Below the pieces are notes generated by a model. The model worked only from the letters and a program-made list of their open reading frames with translations, was not told the origin of the DNA and made no database searches. A stretch of 64,000 nt of DNA, taken from Buchnera aphidicola (Microlophium carnosum). Its GTDB lineage: Bacteria > Pseudomonadota > Gammaproteobacteria > Enterobacterales > Enterobacteriaceae. Every line of letters starts with the position of its first letter. The first letter of the stretch is position 1. The stretch spans positions 372,001-436,000 of the forward strand of contig CP048747.1 in the NCBI GenBank assembly GCA_011752475.1, given 5' to 3'. The position numbers and the translations under genes were made by a program. Shown here piece after piece: positions 17,550 through 25,784 of the stretch.

Positions 17550-18983
17550 ATGTTTAAAAACGTATTTGCAAACCTTCAAAAAGTTGGTAAGTCACTTATG
17601 TTACCTGTTTCAGTATTACCTATTGCAGGAATACTGCTAGGAATAGGATCTGCACATTTTAGTTTGTTACCAAATATTCTTTCTCAAATTATGGCTCAAA
17701 CAGGAAGTTCTGTTTTTAATAATATGCCATTAATTTTTGCAATTGGTGTAGCTCTTGGATTTACTAAAAATGATGGTGTTGCAGCGTTAGCTGCAGTTGT
17801 ATCTTATGGGATTTTAATTCAAACATTAACTGCTATTGAACCAATTATTTTAAATACAACGATTGATATTGTAAAAGATAAACATTTTTCTGATACTGGT
17901 ATATTAGGGGGGATTATTGCAGGTGCCATTTCGGCATATATGTTTAATAAATTTTATCGCATTCAATTACCTGAATATTTAGGTTTTTTTGCCGGAAAAA
18001 GATTTGTTCCTATTATTTCAGGATTATCTGCGATATTCATAGGTGTAATATTATCTATTATCTGGCCTCCAATTGGTCATGGAATTCAAATTTTTTCTGA
18101 ATGGGCTGCTTATCAAAATCCTATTCTTGCTTTCACTTTATATGGATTAGTAGAAAGAGCACTGGTGCCATTTGGACTACATCATATATGGAATGTACCA
18201 TTTCAAATGCAAATTGGAGAATATACTAATTCTATAGGACAAGTATTCCATGGTGATATCGCAAGATATATGGCTGGTGATTCTACAGCTGGGAACTTAT
18301 CAGGAGGCTTTATTTTTAAAATGTATGGTCTTCCAGGTGCCGCATTAGCAATTTGGCATGCAGCTAAAAAAGAAAATAAAATTAAAATAGGTAGTATTAT
18401 GATTTCGGCAGCATTAACCGCTTTTTTAACCGGAATTACCGAACCAATTGAATTTTCATTTATTATTGTAGCACCAGCATTATATGTTGTTCATTCTTTT
18501 TTAGCAGGATTATCTTTTCCATTATGTATTTTTTTAGATATGCGGGCAGGTACTAGTTTTTCACATGGTTTGATAGACTTTATAGTGTTAAGTGGAAATA
18601 GTCATCATATATTTCTTTTTCCAATTATTGGAATACTTTACGGATTTTTATATTATAGTTTGTTTTATTTATTAATTATTAATTTCAATTTAAATACACC
18701 AGGTCGAGAAGATATACAACATAATATATTAGAAAAAAATAATCATGAAATTGCACCATATATCATAACAGCATTAGGTGGAAAAAAGAATATTATAAAT
18801 CTCGATGCATGTATTACTAGATTAAGAATTACAGTTGCAGAAATATCAAAAATTAATCAAAAAGACTTAAAAAATATTGGTGCAGCAGGAGTAATAATTT
18901 CAGGTTCAGGAATACAAATTGTTTTTGGAACAAGATCTGAAAATATTAAAATAGAAATAGATGAATATATTAAGACAATATAA
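17550..18983 (+). CDS. ptsG: PTS glucose-specific EIICB component
   Basis: Imports glucose and phosphorylates it. The 477 residues match E. coli exactly. The EIIC membrane domain (about 1-380) begins FANLQKVGKSLMLPVSVLPI and includes GITEPIEFSF near 295. The C-terminal EIIB domain has the phosphorylated Cys at 421 in LDACITRLRITV. The start has CAGGAG 11 bases upstream. It needs EIIA-Glc, HPr and EI encoded elsewhere. In the symbiont it is expected to take up host glucose. Confidence 0.97.
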   Translation: MFKNVFANLQKVGKSLMLPVSVLPIAGILLGIGSAHFSLLPNILSQIMAQTGSSVFNNMPLIFAIGVALGFTKNDGVAALAAVVSYGILIQTLTAIEPIILNTTIDIVKDKHFSDTGILGGIIAGAISAYMFNKFYRIQLPEYLGFFAGKRFVPIISGLSAIFIGVILSIIWPPIGHGIQIFSEWAAYQNPILAFTLYGLVERALVPFGLHHIWNVPFQMQIGEYTNSIGQVFHGDIARYMAGDSTAGNLSGGFIFKMYGLPGAALAIWHAAKKENKIKIGSIMISAALTAFLTGITEPIEFSFIIVAPALYVVHSFLAGLSFPLCIFLDMRAGTSFSHGLIDFIVLSGNSHHIFLFPIIGILYGFLYYSLFYLLIINFNLNTPGREDIQHNILEKNNHEIAPYIITALGGKKNIINLDACITRLRITVAEISKINQKDLKNIGAAGVIISGSGIQIVFGTRSENIKIEIDEYIKTI

Positions 18984-19003
18984 ATAAAGAAAGGAGTTTA
19001 ATT

Positions 19004-19348
19004 ATGCAAGATAATTTAATTTTTAGAAAGATCATCGATAAAAAAATACCAGCAAATATTATCTATCAAGACGAAAAAGTCACTGCTTTTAAAGATATAA
19101 AACCAAAAGCACCAGTACACATATTAATCGTACCTAATTTTTTTATTGCATCATCTAATGATATTAATAAACAAAATAAATCAATTATAGCACATATGTT
19201 TTATGTTGCTGTTGATATTGCAAAACGAAAAAAAATTAGTCAAAAAGGATATAGAATTATTGTTAATTGCAATGAAAATGGTGGACAAGAAATTCATTAT
19301 CTTCATATGCATTTACTAGGAGGTAAAAAACTTAGTTCTCTTCCTTAA
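19004..19348 (+). CDS. hinT: HIT-family purine nucleoside phosphoramidase HinT
   Basis: Histidine-triad hydrolase (YcfF). It has 114 residues (E. coli 119). It begins NLIFRKIIDKKIPANIIYQD and has the HIT site at the C-terminus. The site reads H98-Y99-L100-H101-M102-H103-LLGG, so the nucleophile His101 and His103 are kept but the first triad His (99 in E. coli) is Tyr, with a His one position earlier. A strong AAGGAG precedes the ATG by 8 bases, and the gene lies 20 bases after ptsG, probably co-transcribed. Confidence 0.95.
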   Translation: MQDNLIFRKIIDKKIPANIIYQDEKVTAFKDIKPKAPVHILIVPNFFIASSNDINKQNKSIIAHMFYVAVDIAKRKKISQKGYRIIVNCNENGGQEIHYLHMHLLGGKKLSSLP

Positions 19349-19404
19349 TATATTTTATTTAAAATCTATTAAAGAATTTTAATTATTTTACAATTCAAAG
19401 ATAA

Positions 19405-19922
19405 GATTTAAATAAATATTTATTATTTATATTATTTTTTATATTTTTTGTTAATGGTTGTGATTTTTCTAAAAAAATAGCAAAAAATTTTACAAACAAT
19501 TAAATTTTATTTTGTTAAACTTTGATTTAGTTACAGAAAATATTGTTTTAGAAATATTACAATCTAATAATACATTTATATCAAATATATACATTGTTTT
19601 TTATTCACGTATTAGAAGATTAAACTAATTTTTTTATAAAAAAAGAGAAAATAACAGATCTAATATAAAATTAATTTTCTAAAAAAAAATATAAAATTAA
19701 TTTTCTTAAAAATAAAGTAGTTGAAAAAACAAAAAAATAGAATTATTAAAAATAAAAAAATTCACTAGATATAGTAATGCCACTTTACTATCTCGCAATA
19801 AAAATATAAAACATTATCTTCATAGCTGTATTTCTAGTACAAATAAACTGTTCTTGTTAAAAATAAAATTAATGGCCGTTTAAACAAGAGAAATAATATT
19901 GATAAAAAATTTATTTTATTAG
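19405..19922 (+). pseudogene. lpoB: Decayed lpoB (ycfM), outer-membrane lipoprotein activator of PBP1b
   Basis: No intact gene, but readable pieces lie in order. First piece (19405-19503) reads as a lipoprotein signal: KYLLFILFFIFF, then VNGC with a lipobox Cys, then DFSKK and a stop; it has no start codon. After a frame change, a second piece up to 19623 includes TENIVLEILQSNNTFIS. A third piece (19725-19883) includes SRNKNIKHYLHSCISS and KIKLMAV, then TAA, then in the same frame TREIILIKN to a TAG at 19920. These match LpoB segments as I recall them (ARNVGAHYVLYSSAS and LMLVQTGEIIW). lpoB follows hinT and ycfL in E. coli, which supports the call. Confidence 0.75.
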
Positions 19923-20240
19923 TAATAATGATATTTTTTATATATATAAAAAAATAAATAACAATCAATAGAATTGATAAAAAATATTTTTGTATTTTAA
20001 AAAATTGATTTTTCTTTCTATTATGAAAGTATATAAATACTAGTATTTACAAATAAGACAAGTATTTTTAGTTCTACTAAGAGTAGCTCTTTCTACTGAA
20101 GTTTATATAATACAATCATTAATTATTGTTTTGAATATAAAAAATAGATTTCTCTATTTGTACGACAGTAGAAAGTTCTAACTCTTAATATTATTATAAA
20201 GTTTTAAATTAATTTCAGAAAAATATATATTCTAATAAAA
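19923..20240. other. Non-coding stretch downstream of the porin, with long inverted repeat
   Basis: A 318-base stretch with no ORF or gene remnant I can name. It holds a perfect 10-bp inverted repeat, CTTTCTACTG (20089-20098) and CAGTAGAAAG (20166-20175), enclosing smaller hairpins such as AAATAG/CTATTT and ACAAT/ATTGT. It lies in the 3' region of the minus-strand porin gene, so it may fold in that transcript. Confidence 0.5.
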
Positions 20241-21389
20241 CTAGAAGTGATAAACTATCCCTGCGCCAATAGTATTATTGTTGGAAATATTATTTGTTGG
20301 ATTCAAACTAGTATTTTTTAATAAATTAATTTTGTAATTCATATATGTAGAAATATTTTTATTAAACTCATAACGAGTAGAAATATTAATTTGTTTTGCT
20401 AACTCTAAATCCTGGTTACTAGACGAACCTTTTATATTTGAATTTTGTCCTTTAGAATCTAAATAACTCAAAGAAGGATGAAATCCAGAATGAAAGTTAT
20501 ACTCTGCAAAAGCTTCAATATTTTGTGTTTTATTAATATATGATGGTTGTCCATTATTAGGTAAACTATTTTGAGTAATAAAATTGAATGTTGGTGTTAA
20601 GTTACGTCCCTCACCATAGAAAGCTGCAATATATATATCATTAGCATCATATTTAAAACCTAATCCATATGCTCCTACAGAAGAAAGTTGGTCATCTTGA
20701 TTAATTTTGTTAAATACAGATTTTTCAGAGGAAAAACAAGAACCAATAGCAGTAAGTCCGACATCACTTTTATATTTTAAAGAAGCACCCCAACCAGTTC
20801 CATTTTGTTGATGTTCTATTCTATCTTTAGATTGCTCTTGATACTGTAATGCAAAACTAACCCCATCAACTAGACCAAAAAGATTATCATTTCTATAAGT
20901 AAGTAGGCTATTATTTCTTCCTAGCATATAATTATCGTTATAAGAAAAGACACTATTATTATTAATGTATGGCATATGATTAGTTAATGACTGTACATCA
21001 TGAAAGATACCATAATTGCGACCATAATCTATCGAACCCCAATCACCATATTTAAAACCAGCATATCCTAAACGTATAGTATTAGGCTGTTGTGCATTTA
21101 ATAATGCTTCTGGTTGAGAAAAATCAATTCCATATTCAATAGTAGCATAACTAAATAGTTCATCAGTAATATTCATTTTTCCTGATAGACCTACGATAGC
21201 ATTTGTATGATCATTCTGAGATGTAATTTTAGTAGATAAAAAATCATGAGATAATTCATGATTAGGATTAATACTACCGTATACTTCAAGTTTATTACCA
21301 TGTTTATTAAATATTTCTAAAGCATTAACTTCATTACTAGCAGCGAATAACATTGGAATTACAATTGCTAAGGATTTATGATTTGTCAT
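20241..21389 (-). CDS. OmpF/OmpC-type general porin
   Basis: Trimeric outer-membrane diffusion channel. It has 382 residues, starting with a 23-residue signal peptide (cleavage after NEVNA) and then LEIFNKHGNKLEVYG, matching the enteric porin start AEIYNKDGNK. The motif GSIDYGRNYG, the strand NLFGLVDGVSFALQYQ and the terminal Phe (GIVYHF) are diagnostic. The constriction loop L3 carries PYINNN where OmpF has PEFGGD. In E. coli ompF lies beside asnS, as here, so this is probably the ompF position, although OmpC-like ancestry cannot be excluded. Confidence 0.93.
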   Translation of the reverse strand: MTNHKSLAIVIPMLFAASNEVNALEIFNKHGNKLEVYGSINPNHELSHDFLSTKITSQNDHTNAIVGLSGKMNITDELFSYATIEYGIDFSQPEALLNAQQPNTIRLGYAGFKYGDWGSIDYGRNYGIFHDVQSLTNHMPYINNNSVFSYNDNYMLGRNNSLLTYRNDNLFGLVDGVSFALQYQEQSKDRIEHQQNGTGWGASLKYKSDVGLTAIGSCFSSEKSVFNKINQDDQLSSVGAYGLGFKYDANDIYIAAFYGEGRNLTPTFNFITQNSLPNNGQPSYINKTQNIEAFAEYNFHSGFHPSLSYLDSKGQNSNIKGSSSNQDLELAKQINISTRYEFNKNISTYMNYKINLLKNTSLNPTNNISNNNTIGAGIVYHF

Positions 21390-21529
21390 AATTTTTATAC
21401 TACCTTTTAGTAAAAATAATTTAAATCAATATCGATATATGATTAGAATAAATATTATTTTTGTAAACTTGATGCTTATCTATAAATACTGAAATAAAAA
21501 AATTACTCAGTAAATATTAAATGTTTTAG

Positions 21530-22930
21530 TTAAAAATTAGAATTATTCACAGTACGTGGAAAAGGAATAAGATCTCGTATATTTGTTACTCCAGTAACAT
21601 AAGAAATTAATCGTTCAAAACCCATTCCAAAACCTGAATGCGGAACCGTTCCGTATCGACGAAGATCTCGATACCACCAATAATCTTCTTTTTTTAATCC
21701 TAATTCTAATAAACGTTCATCTAAAATTGAAATACGTTCTTCACGTTGAGAACCTCCTATTAGTTCTCCAATATTAGGAACTAATAAATCTATTGCTGCA
21801 ACAGTTTTTTTATCATCATTCAATCTCATATAAAATGCTTTTAATTCTTTTGGATAGTTTTTTATTATTATTGGAATTTTAAAATACTTTTCCACAAGAA
21901 AACGCTCATGTTCAGAAGATAGATCTACACCTAAGAAAACAGAGTTGTTAAATTGAATTTTAGACTCCAGTAAAATATTAACCGCATCTGTATAATCTAT
22001 TCGGATAAAATCTACTAACAATAGTCCTTCTAAACGATTAACTATATCATTATCAATGTAGCTTTGAAGAAAATTAATGTCTGACATGCAATTTTTTAAA
22101 AGAGATTTACAAATATATTTTAACATATACTCAGCAAAATCTGATATATCATTTAAATTTGTAAAAGCTGATTCTACTTCTAGCATCCAAAACTCCGCTA
22201 AATGACGACTAGTATTAGAGTTTTCAGCGCGAAATGTAGGACCAAAAGTATAAACTTTAGATAAAGAACAAGCATATGTTTCTATGTTTAACTGTCCCGA
22301 AACAGTTAAAAAAGACTCTTTTCCAAAAAAATCTTTTTTAAAATCAACGGTTCCATCTTTATTTTTAGGAATATTATTCATGTCTAATGTCGAAACACGA
22401 AACATTTCTCCAGCACCTTCAGTATTTAAACTAGTGATAATTGGTGTTGGAACCCAGCAATAATTCTTCTTGTAAAAAAAACGGTGCAACGATTGTAAGA
22501 TATGATTTCGTATTCGAGCTATTGCACCTGTAAAATTTGTTCTAGATCTTAGATGTGCTACCTCTCTCAAATATTCCATGCTATGTTTTTTAGCAGATAT
22601 TGGATAAGTCTCTGGGTTTTCAATCCAACCTAAAACTTTAATTTTTTTTAATTGAATTTCATATTTTTGTTTATCTCCCATTGATAATATCAATATTCCA
22701 GTTAGCATGACAGAACATCCAATTGTTAAACGCAATATTTCTTTATAATAATTAGGCAAACTATTATTTGCAACAACTTGTATAGAATTAAAACATGAAC
22801 CGTCATATATGGTAATAAAAGAAAAACCAGATTTTGAACTTCTTCGACTCCGTACCCATCCGCATACAGTAATAAAACTATTTACTATAATATCATCTTT
22901 ATATATATTTGATATTGATACTGTATTCAT
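21530..22930 (-). CDS. asnS: Asparaginyl-tRNA synthetase
   Basis: Class IIb aminoacyl-tRNA synthetase. I chose the ATG at 22930 (MNTVSISNIYKDD), giving 466 residues as in E. coli; the frame opens 10 codons earlier, but AAGGA sits 9 bases before this ATG. The N-terminal OB fold binds the anticodon (TVCGWVRSRRSSKSGFSF). Catalytic motifs include FRAENSNTSRHLAEFWMLE (motif 2) and GFGMGFERLI (motif 3). Its C-terminus FPRTVNNSNF parallels E. coli. It lies just upstream of the porin on the same strand. Confidence 0.97.
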   Translation of the reverse strand: MNTVSISNIYKDDIIVNSFITVCGWVRSRRSSKSGFSFITIYDGSCFNSIQVVANNSLPNYYKEILRLTIGCSVMLTGILILSMGDKQKYEIQLKKIKVLGWIENPETYPISAKKHSMEYLREVAHLRSRTNFTGAIARIRNHILQSLHRFFYKKNYCWVPTPIITSLNTEGAGEMFRVSTLDMNNIPKNKDGTVDFKKDFFGKESFLTVSGQLNIETYACSLSKVYTFGPTFRAENSNTSRHLAEFWMLEVESAFTNLNDISDFAEYMLKYICKSLLKNCMSDINFLQSYIDNDIVNRLEGLLLVDFIRIDYTDAVNILLESKIQFNNSVFLGVDLSSEHERFLVEKYFKIPIIIKNYPKELKAFYMRLNDDKKTVAAIDLLVPNIGELIGGSQREERISILDERLLELGLKKEDYWWYRDLRRYGTVPHSGFGMGFERLISYVTGVTNIRDLIPFPRTVNNSNF

Positions 22931-23104
22931 AAAAGCTTTCCTTTTGTACTGATTATTCATTTTAAAAATAGACTATTATAGAAACAAATTTTTAAAACAG
23001 TAAAATTTTTTTATATATTAAATTAAAGTCAATTAGTAATGAATCGATACAAAAAATAATATAAAAAATATAGGTTGTATTTTATTATCTTAAAAATTTT
23101 TTAT

Positions 23105-24304
23105 TTATCTACTTTTCAATGGAACGTTAAATACTTTCTGTAAACGTTTTAAAAAATTTTGATCCAAACAAAATGTTTTTCCTGGACTATCAGATATTTT
23201 AGCAACAGGTTTACCGTTGCATTTGACTAGTTTCACAACGATGTTTAATGGTTTTACATGCGGAATATCACACGTTAATTTCGTTCCTATTCCAAAAATA
23301 ACATTGATTCTTTTATTAAATTTCTTATATAAAGATATAATGTTACTAAAATTTAAATTATCAGAAAACAATAATGTTTTAGTACAAGGATCTATTCCTA
23401 ATTTTTCATAATGTTTAAGAGCTTTTTCACCCCATTTTACAGGATCTCCGGAATCATGTCTGATTCCTTGATAAGAAGAAGCAAAATATAAATTAAAATC
23501 TTGTAAAAAAGAATCCATAGTAATTGAATCTGTAAGAGCAATACTTAAGTGATTCTTATATTGATATAACCATTTTTGCAATGCTAAAATCTGACTATTT
23601 CTTAAGTTTCTTCCAATTTGCTGATGTGCTTGAAACCATTCATGAGCTTGTGTTCCTACTGGTTTTATTTTTAATATACGAGCTATATGATAATTACTAG
23701 AACCAATTAAAAAAGGAAAATTTTTTTTTAATCTTTTAACAATAGAATACTGGACATCATAAGAAAATCTTCTTCTTGTACCAAAATCAACAACTTTCAA
23801 ACGAGATAAATCTATATATTTCGCGTGATTAAAAAATTTTATTAATTTAGAGTCTAAATATTGTACAGCATATTTAGAACTAATGTTTGGAGAAAAATTA
23901 CTATGAAAAACTTCACTAATTAAAGCTAAAATTGGCACTTCCCACAATATTACTTCTTTCCATAGTCCACTTATACGAATATGTAATTGACCTTGATAGT
24001 TGTGTACTTTTACTTGTGAAATATTATAACGAAATTTTCTTAACCAATGTAAATATTCTTTCTTAAAAAATGGAAAAGAGTTCATATAAGTATATTCTTC
24101 ATGACTCAAAGATAAAGATGTCATCATACTAATTTGCTCTAACAAGACATCTGAATAACAACCTAAAAAATTATCTCCTCTACAAAGAAATTCAGCAACT
24201 ACATCTACATTTTTATAATGATAAAAAACAGCTTGTTGCATATGAAGTTTATATGCATCGGTATCAAGCAATGTTTTTACTATTGGATAATCATATCGTT
24301 TCAT
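23105..24304 (-). CDS. pncB: Nicotinate phosphoribosyltransferase
   Basis: Makes nicotinate mononucleotide from nicotinate for NAD salvage. The ATG at 24304 (MKRYDYPIVKTLLDTDAYKL) gives 399 residues, like E. coli PncB (400); an open frame 30 codons upstream has no similarity. Conserved parts are LLDTDAYKLHMQQAVFYHY, DFGTRRRFS, GTQAHEWFQAHQQ, RHDSGDPVKWGEKA and SDSPGKTFC. The catalytic domain is intact, so the symbiont probably depends on exogenous nicotinate for NAD (inference). Confidence 0.97.
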   Translation of the reverse strand: MKRYDYPIVKTLLDTDAYKLHMQQAVFYHYKNVDVVAEFLCRGDNFLGCYSDVLLEQISMMTSLSLSHEEYTYMNSFPFFKKEYLHWLRKFRYNISQVKVHNYQGQLHIRISGLWKEVILWEVPILALISEVFHSNFSPNISSKYAVQYLDSKLIKFFNHAKYIDLSRLKVVDFGTRRRFSYDVQYSIVKRLKKNFPFLIGSSNYHIARILKIKPVGTQAHEWFQAHQQIGRNLRNSQILALQKWLYQYKNHLSIALTDSITMDSFLQDFNLYFASSYQGIRHDSGDPVKWGEKALKHYEKLGIDPCTKTLLFSDNLNFSNIISLYKKFNKRINVIFGIGTKLTCDIPHVKPLNIVVKLVKCNGKPVAKISDSPGKTFCLDQNFLKRLQKVFNVPLKSR

Positions 24305-24525
24305 AGTATTCTTTTTTATTCTACTATTTTTTTCATGTGCAATAACTATATGTTCAATAATTATTATGCTAGTTTTATACTTTAATAATATCAAAAATTC
24401 AATAAAATATTATAAAAATTTTTCATAAAAATATAACATAGTTAAAAAAGTTAACAATTTTTCAAAAAAATAATATCTGTAAAAAAAATAGTATATAGAA
24501 CAAAATTATTTTTTATTTATCTGTT

Positions 24526-24534
24526 TGATATAAT
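24526..24534 (+). promoter_or_regulatory. Candidate extended -10 promoter for pyrD
   Basis: TGATATAAT at 24526-24534 is a perfect extended -10 element (TGnTATAAT), 53 bases before the pyrD ATG. No good -35 lies 17 bases upstream (TTATTT). A second TATAAT at 24543-24548 has no extension. The extended form makes this the better candidate. Confidence 0.4.
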
Positions 24535-24587
24535 ATTTTTACTATAATGACTGTTAGAGTGTTATTCTATATCAAAAAGGAATAATA

Positions 24588-25600
24588 ATGTTTTATTATT
24601 TAATTCGTAAACTATTATTTTTAATAGAACCTGAAAAAGCTCATTTTTTAACATTAAAGTATTTAAATATTAAAAATATTCAGTTATTTAATTTTTTTTT
24701 TATAAAACTAGAATATCATCAAAAAAAATTAAATGCATGGGTTTAACTTTTAAAAATAAAATTGGTGCCGCAGCAGGAATAGATAAAAATGGAGAATATA
24801 TAAATGCTTTATCAAAACTAGGATTTGGTTTTATTGAAGTGGGGACTGTTACTCCTTTGCCTCAAATTGGAAATAAAAAACCTAGAATTTTCAGAATCGT
24901 TCCTATAGAAGGTATAATTAACAGAATGGGATTCAATAATCTAGGAATAGATAATTTAATTCACAATATAAAAAAATCTAATTTTAAAGGAATCATTGGT
25001 GTTAATATTGGAAAAAATAAAAATACTAACATTCAAAATGCAGTTAATGATTATTTAATATGTATAGAAAAAATTTATTGTCATGCTAGCTATATTGCAA
25101 TTAATATTTCATCACCCAATACTACTAATTTAAGAAAATTACAATATGGAATTCTTTTTAAGAATTTATTGTATAAAGTAAAAGAAAAACAAAAAGAGCT
25201 TCATAAAAAATATTTAAAATATGTTCCTATAGCAATTAAAATATCACCAGACTTATCAATAAAAGAATTAGTTTATATTTCAAAACAATTAATTGCATAT
25301 AGAATAGATGCGGTAATTGCAACTAATACAACACTAGACCACTCTCTAGTATCTGGATTAAAAAATAGTTCACAAAGAGGAGGATTAAGTGGATTACCTT
25401 TACAAAAAAAAAGTACTGATATAATTTCAATATTATCAACAAATTTGAAAAAAAAAGTGCCTATTATTGGAGTGGGTGGAATTAATTCTATAGCTGCAGC
25501 TAAAGAAAAAATTGCGTCAGGAGCTACTTTGATACAAATTTATTCTGGATTAGTGTATCATGGACCACAACTAATTAAAAAAATTATTAGCAATATATAA
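24588..25600 (+). CDS. pyrD: Dihydroorotate dehydrogenase (quinone), broken by a -1 frameshift in a poly(T) tract
   Basis: Class 2 enzyme of pyrimidine synthesis that oxidises dihydroorotate with a membrane quinone. The ATG at 24588, with AAGGA upstream, starts MFYYLIRKLLFLIEPEKAHF, matching the PyrD N-terminal helices. That frame ends at TAA 24744. From about 24692 the protein continues in another frame (SSKKIKCMGLTFKNKIGAAAGIDKNGE) to 25600. Adding one T to the T10 tract at 24692-24701 restores a 337-residue protein (E. coli 336). The catalytic body has FMN and substrate motifs NRMGFNNLG, NISSPNT and GVGGINS. An internal start at 24737 would lack the quinone-binding helices. Confidence 0.9.
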
Positions 25601-25784
25601 AATTTATTTTTGTAGATTGGAAAAACTTATTGTGTAAATTAAAATACTACTAAAAACTTATAAAAATTTTAAATAAATATAATTATTAATTTAGCTATTT
25701 ATTGTACACTATATATCTAAAAATACTAGATATAGTATAAAAAAACAATTTTTAATTTTATAAAACTGATATTACAAAATAAAA

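Noticed and set aside
20041..20100. Possible decayed tRNA on the minus strand
   Set aside because: Short stems such as CTACT-AAG-AGTAG suggested an arm, but there is no T-arm GGTTCAA motif or acceptor pairing.
24737..25600. Short pyrD starting at internal ATG 24737
   Set aside because: The upstream 49 codons are clearly the PyrD N-terminus in another frame, with their own ribosome-binding site; the internal ATG is the conserved Met50, not the native start.
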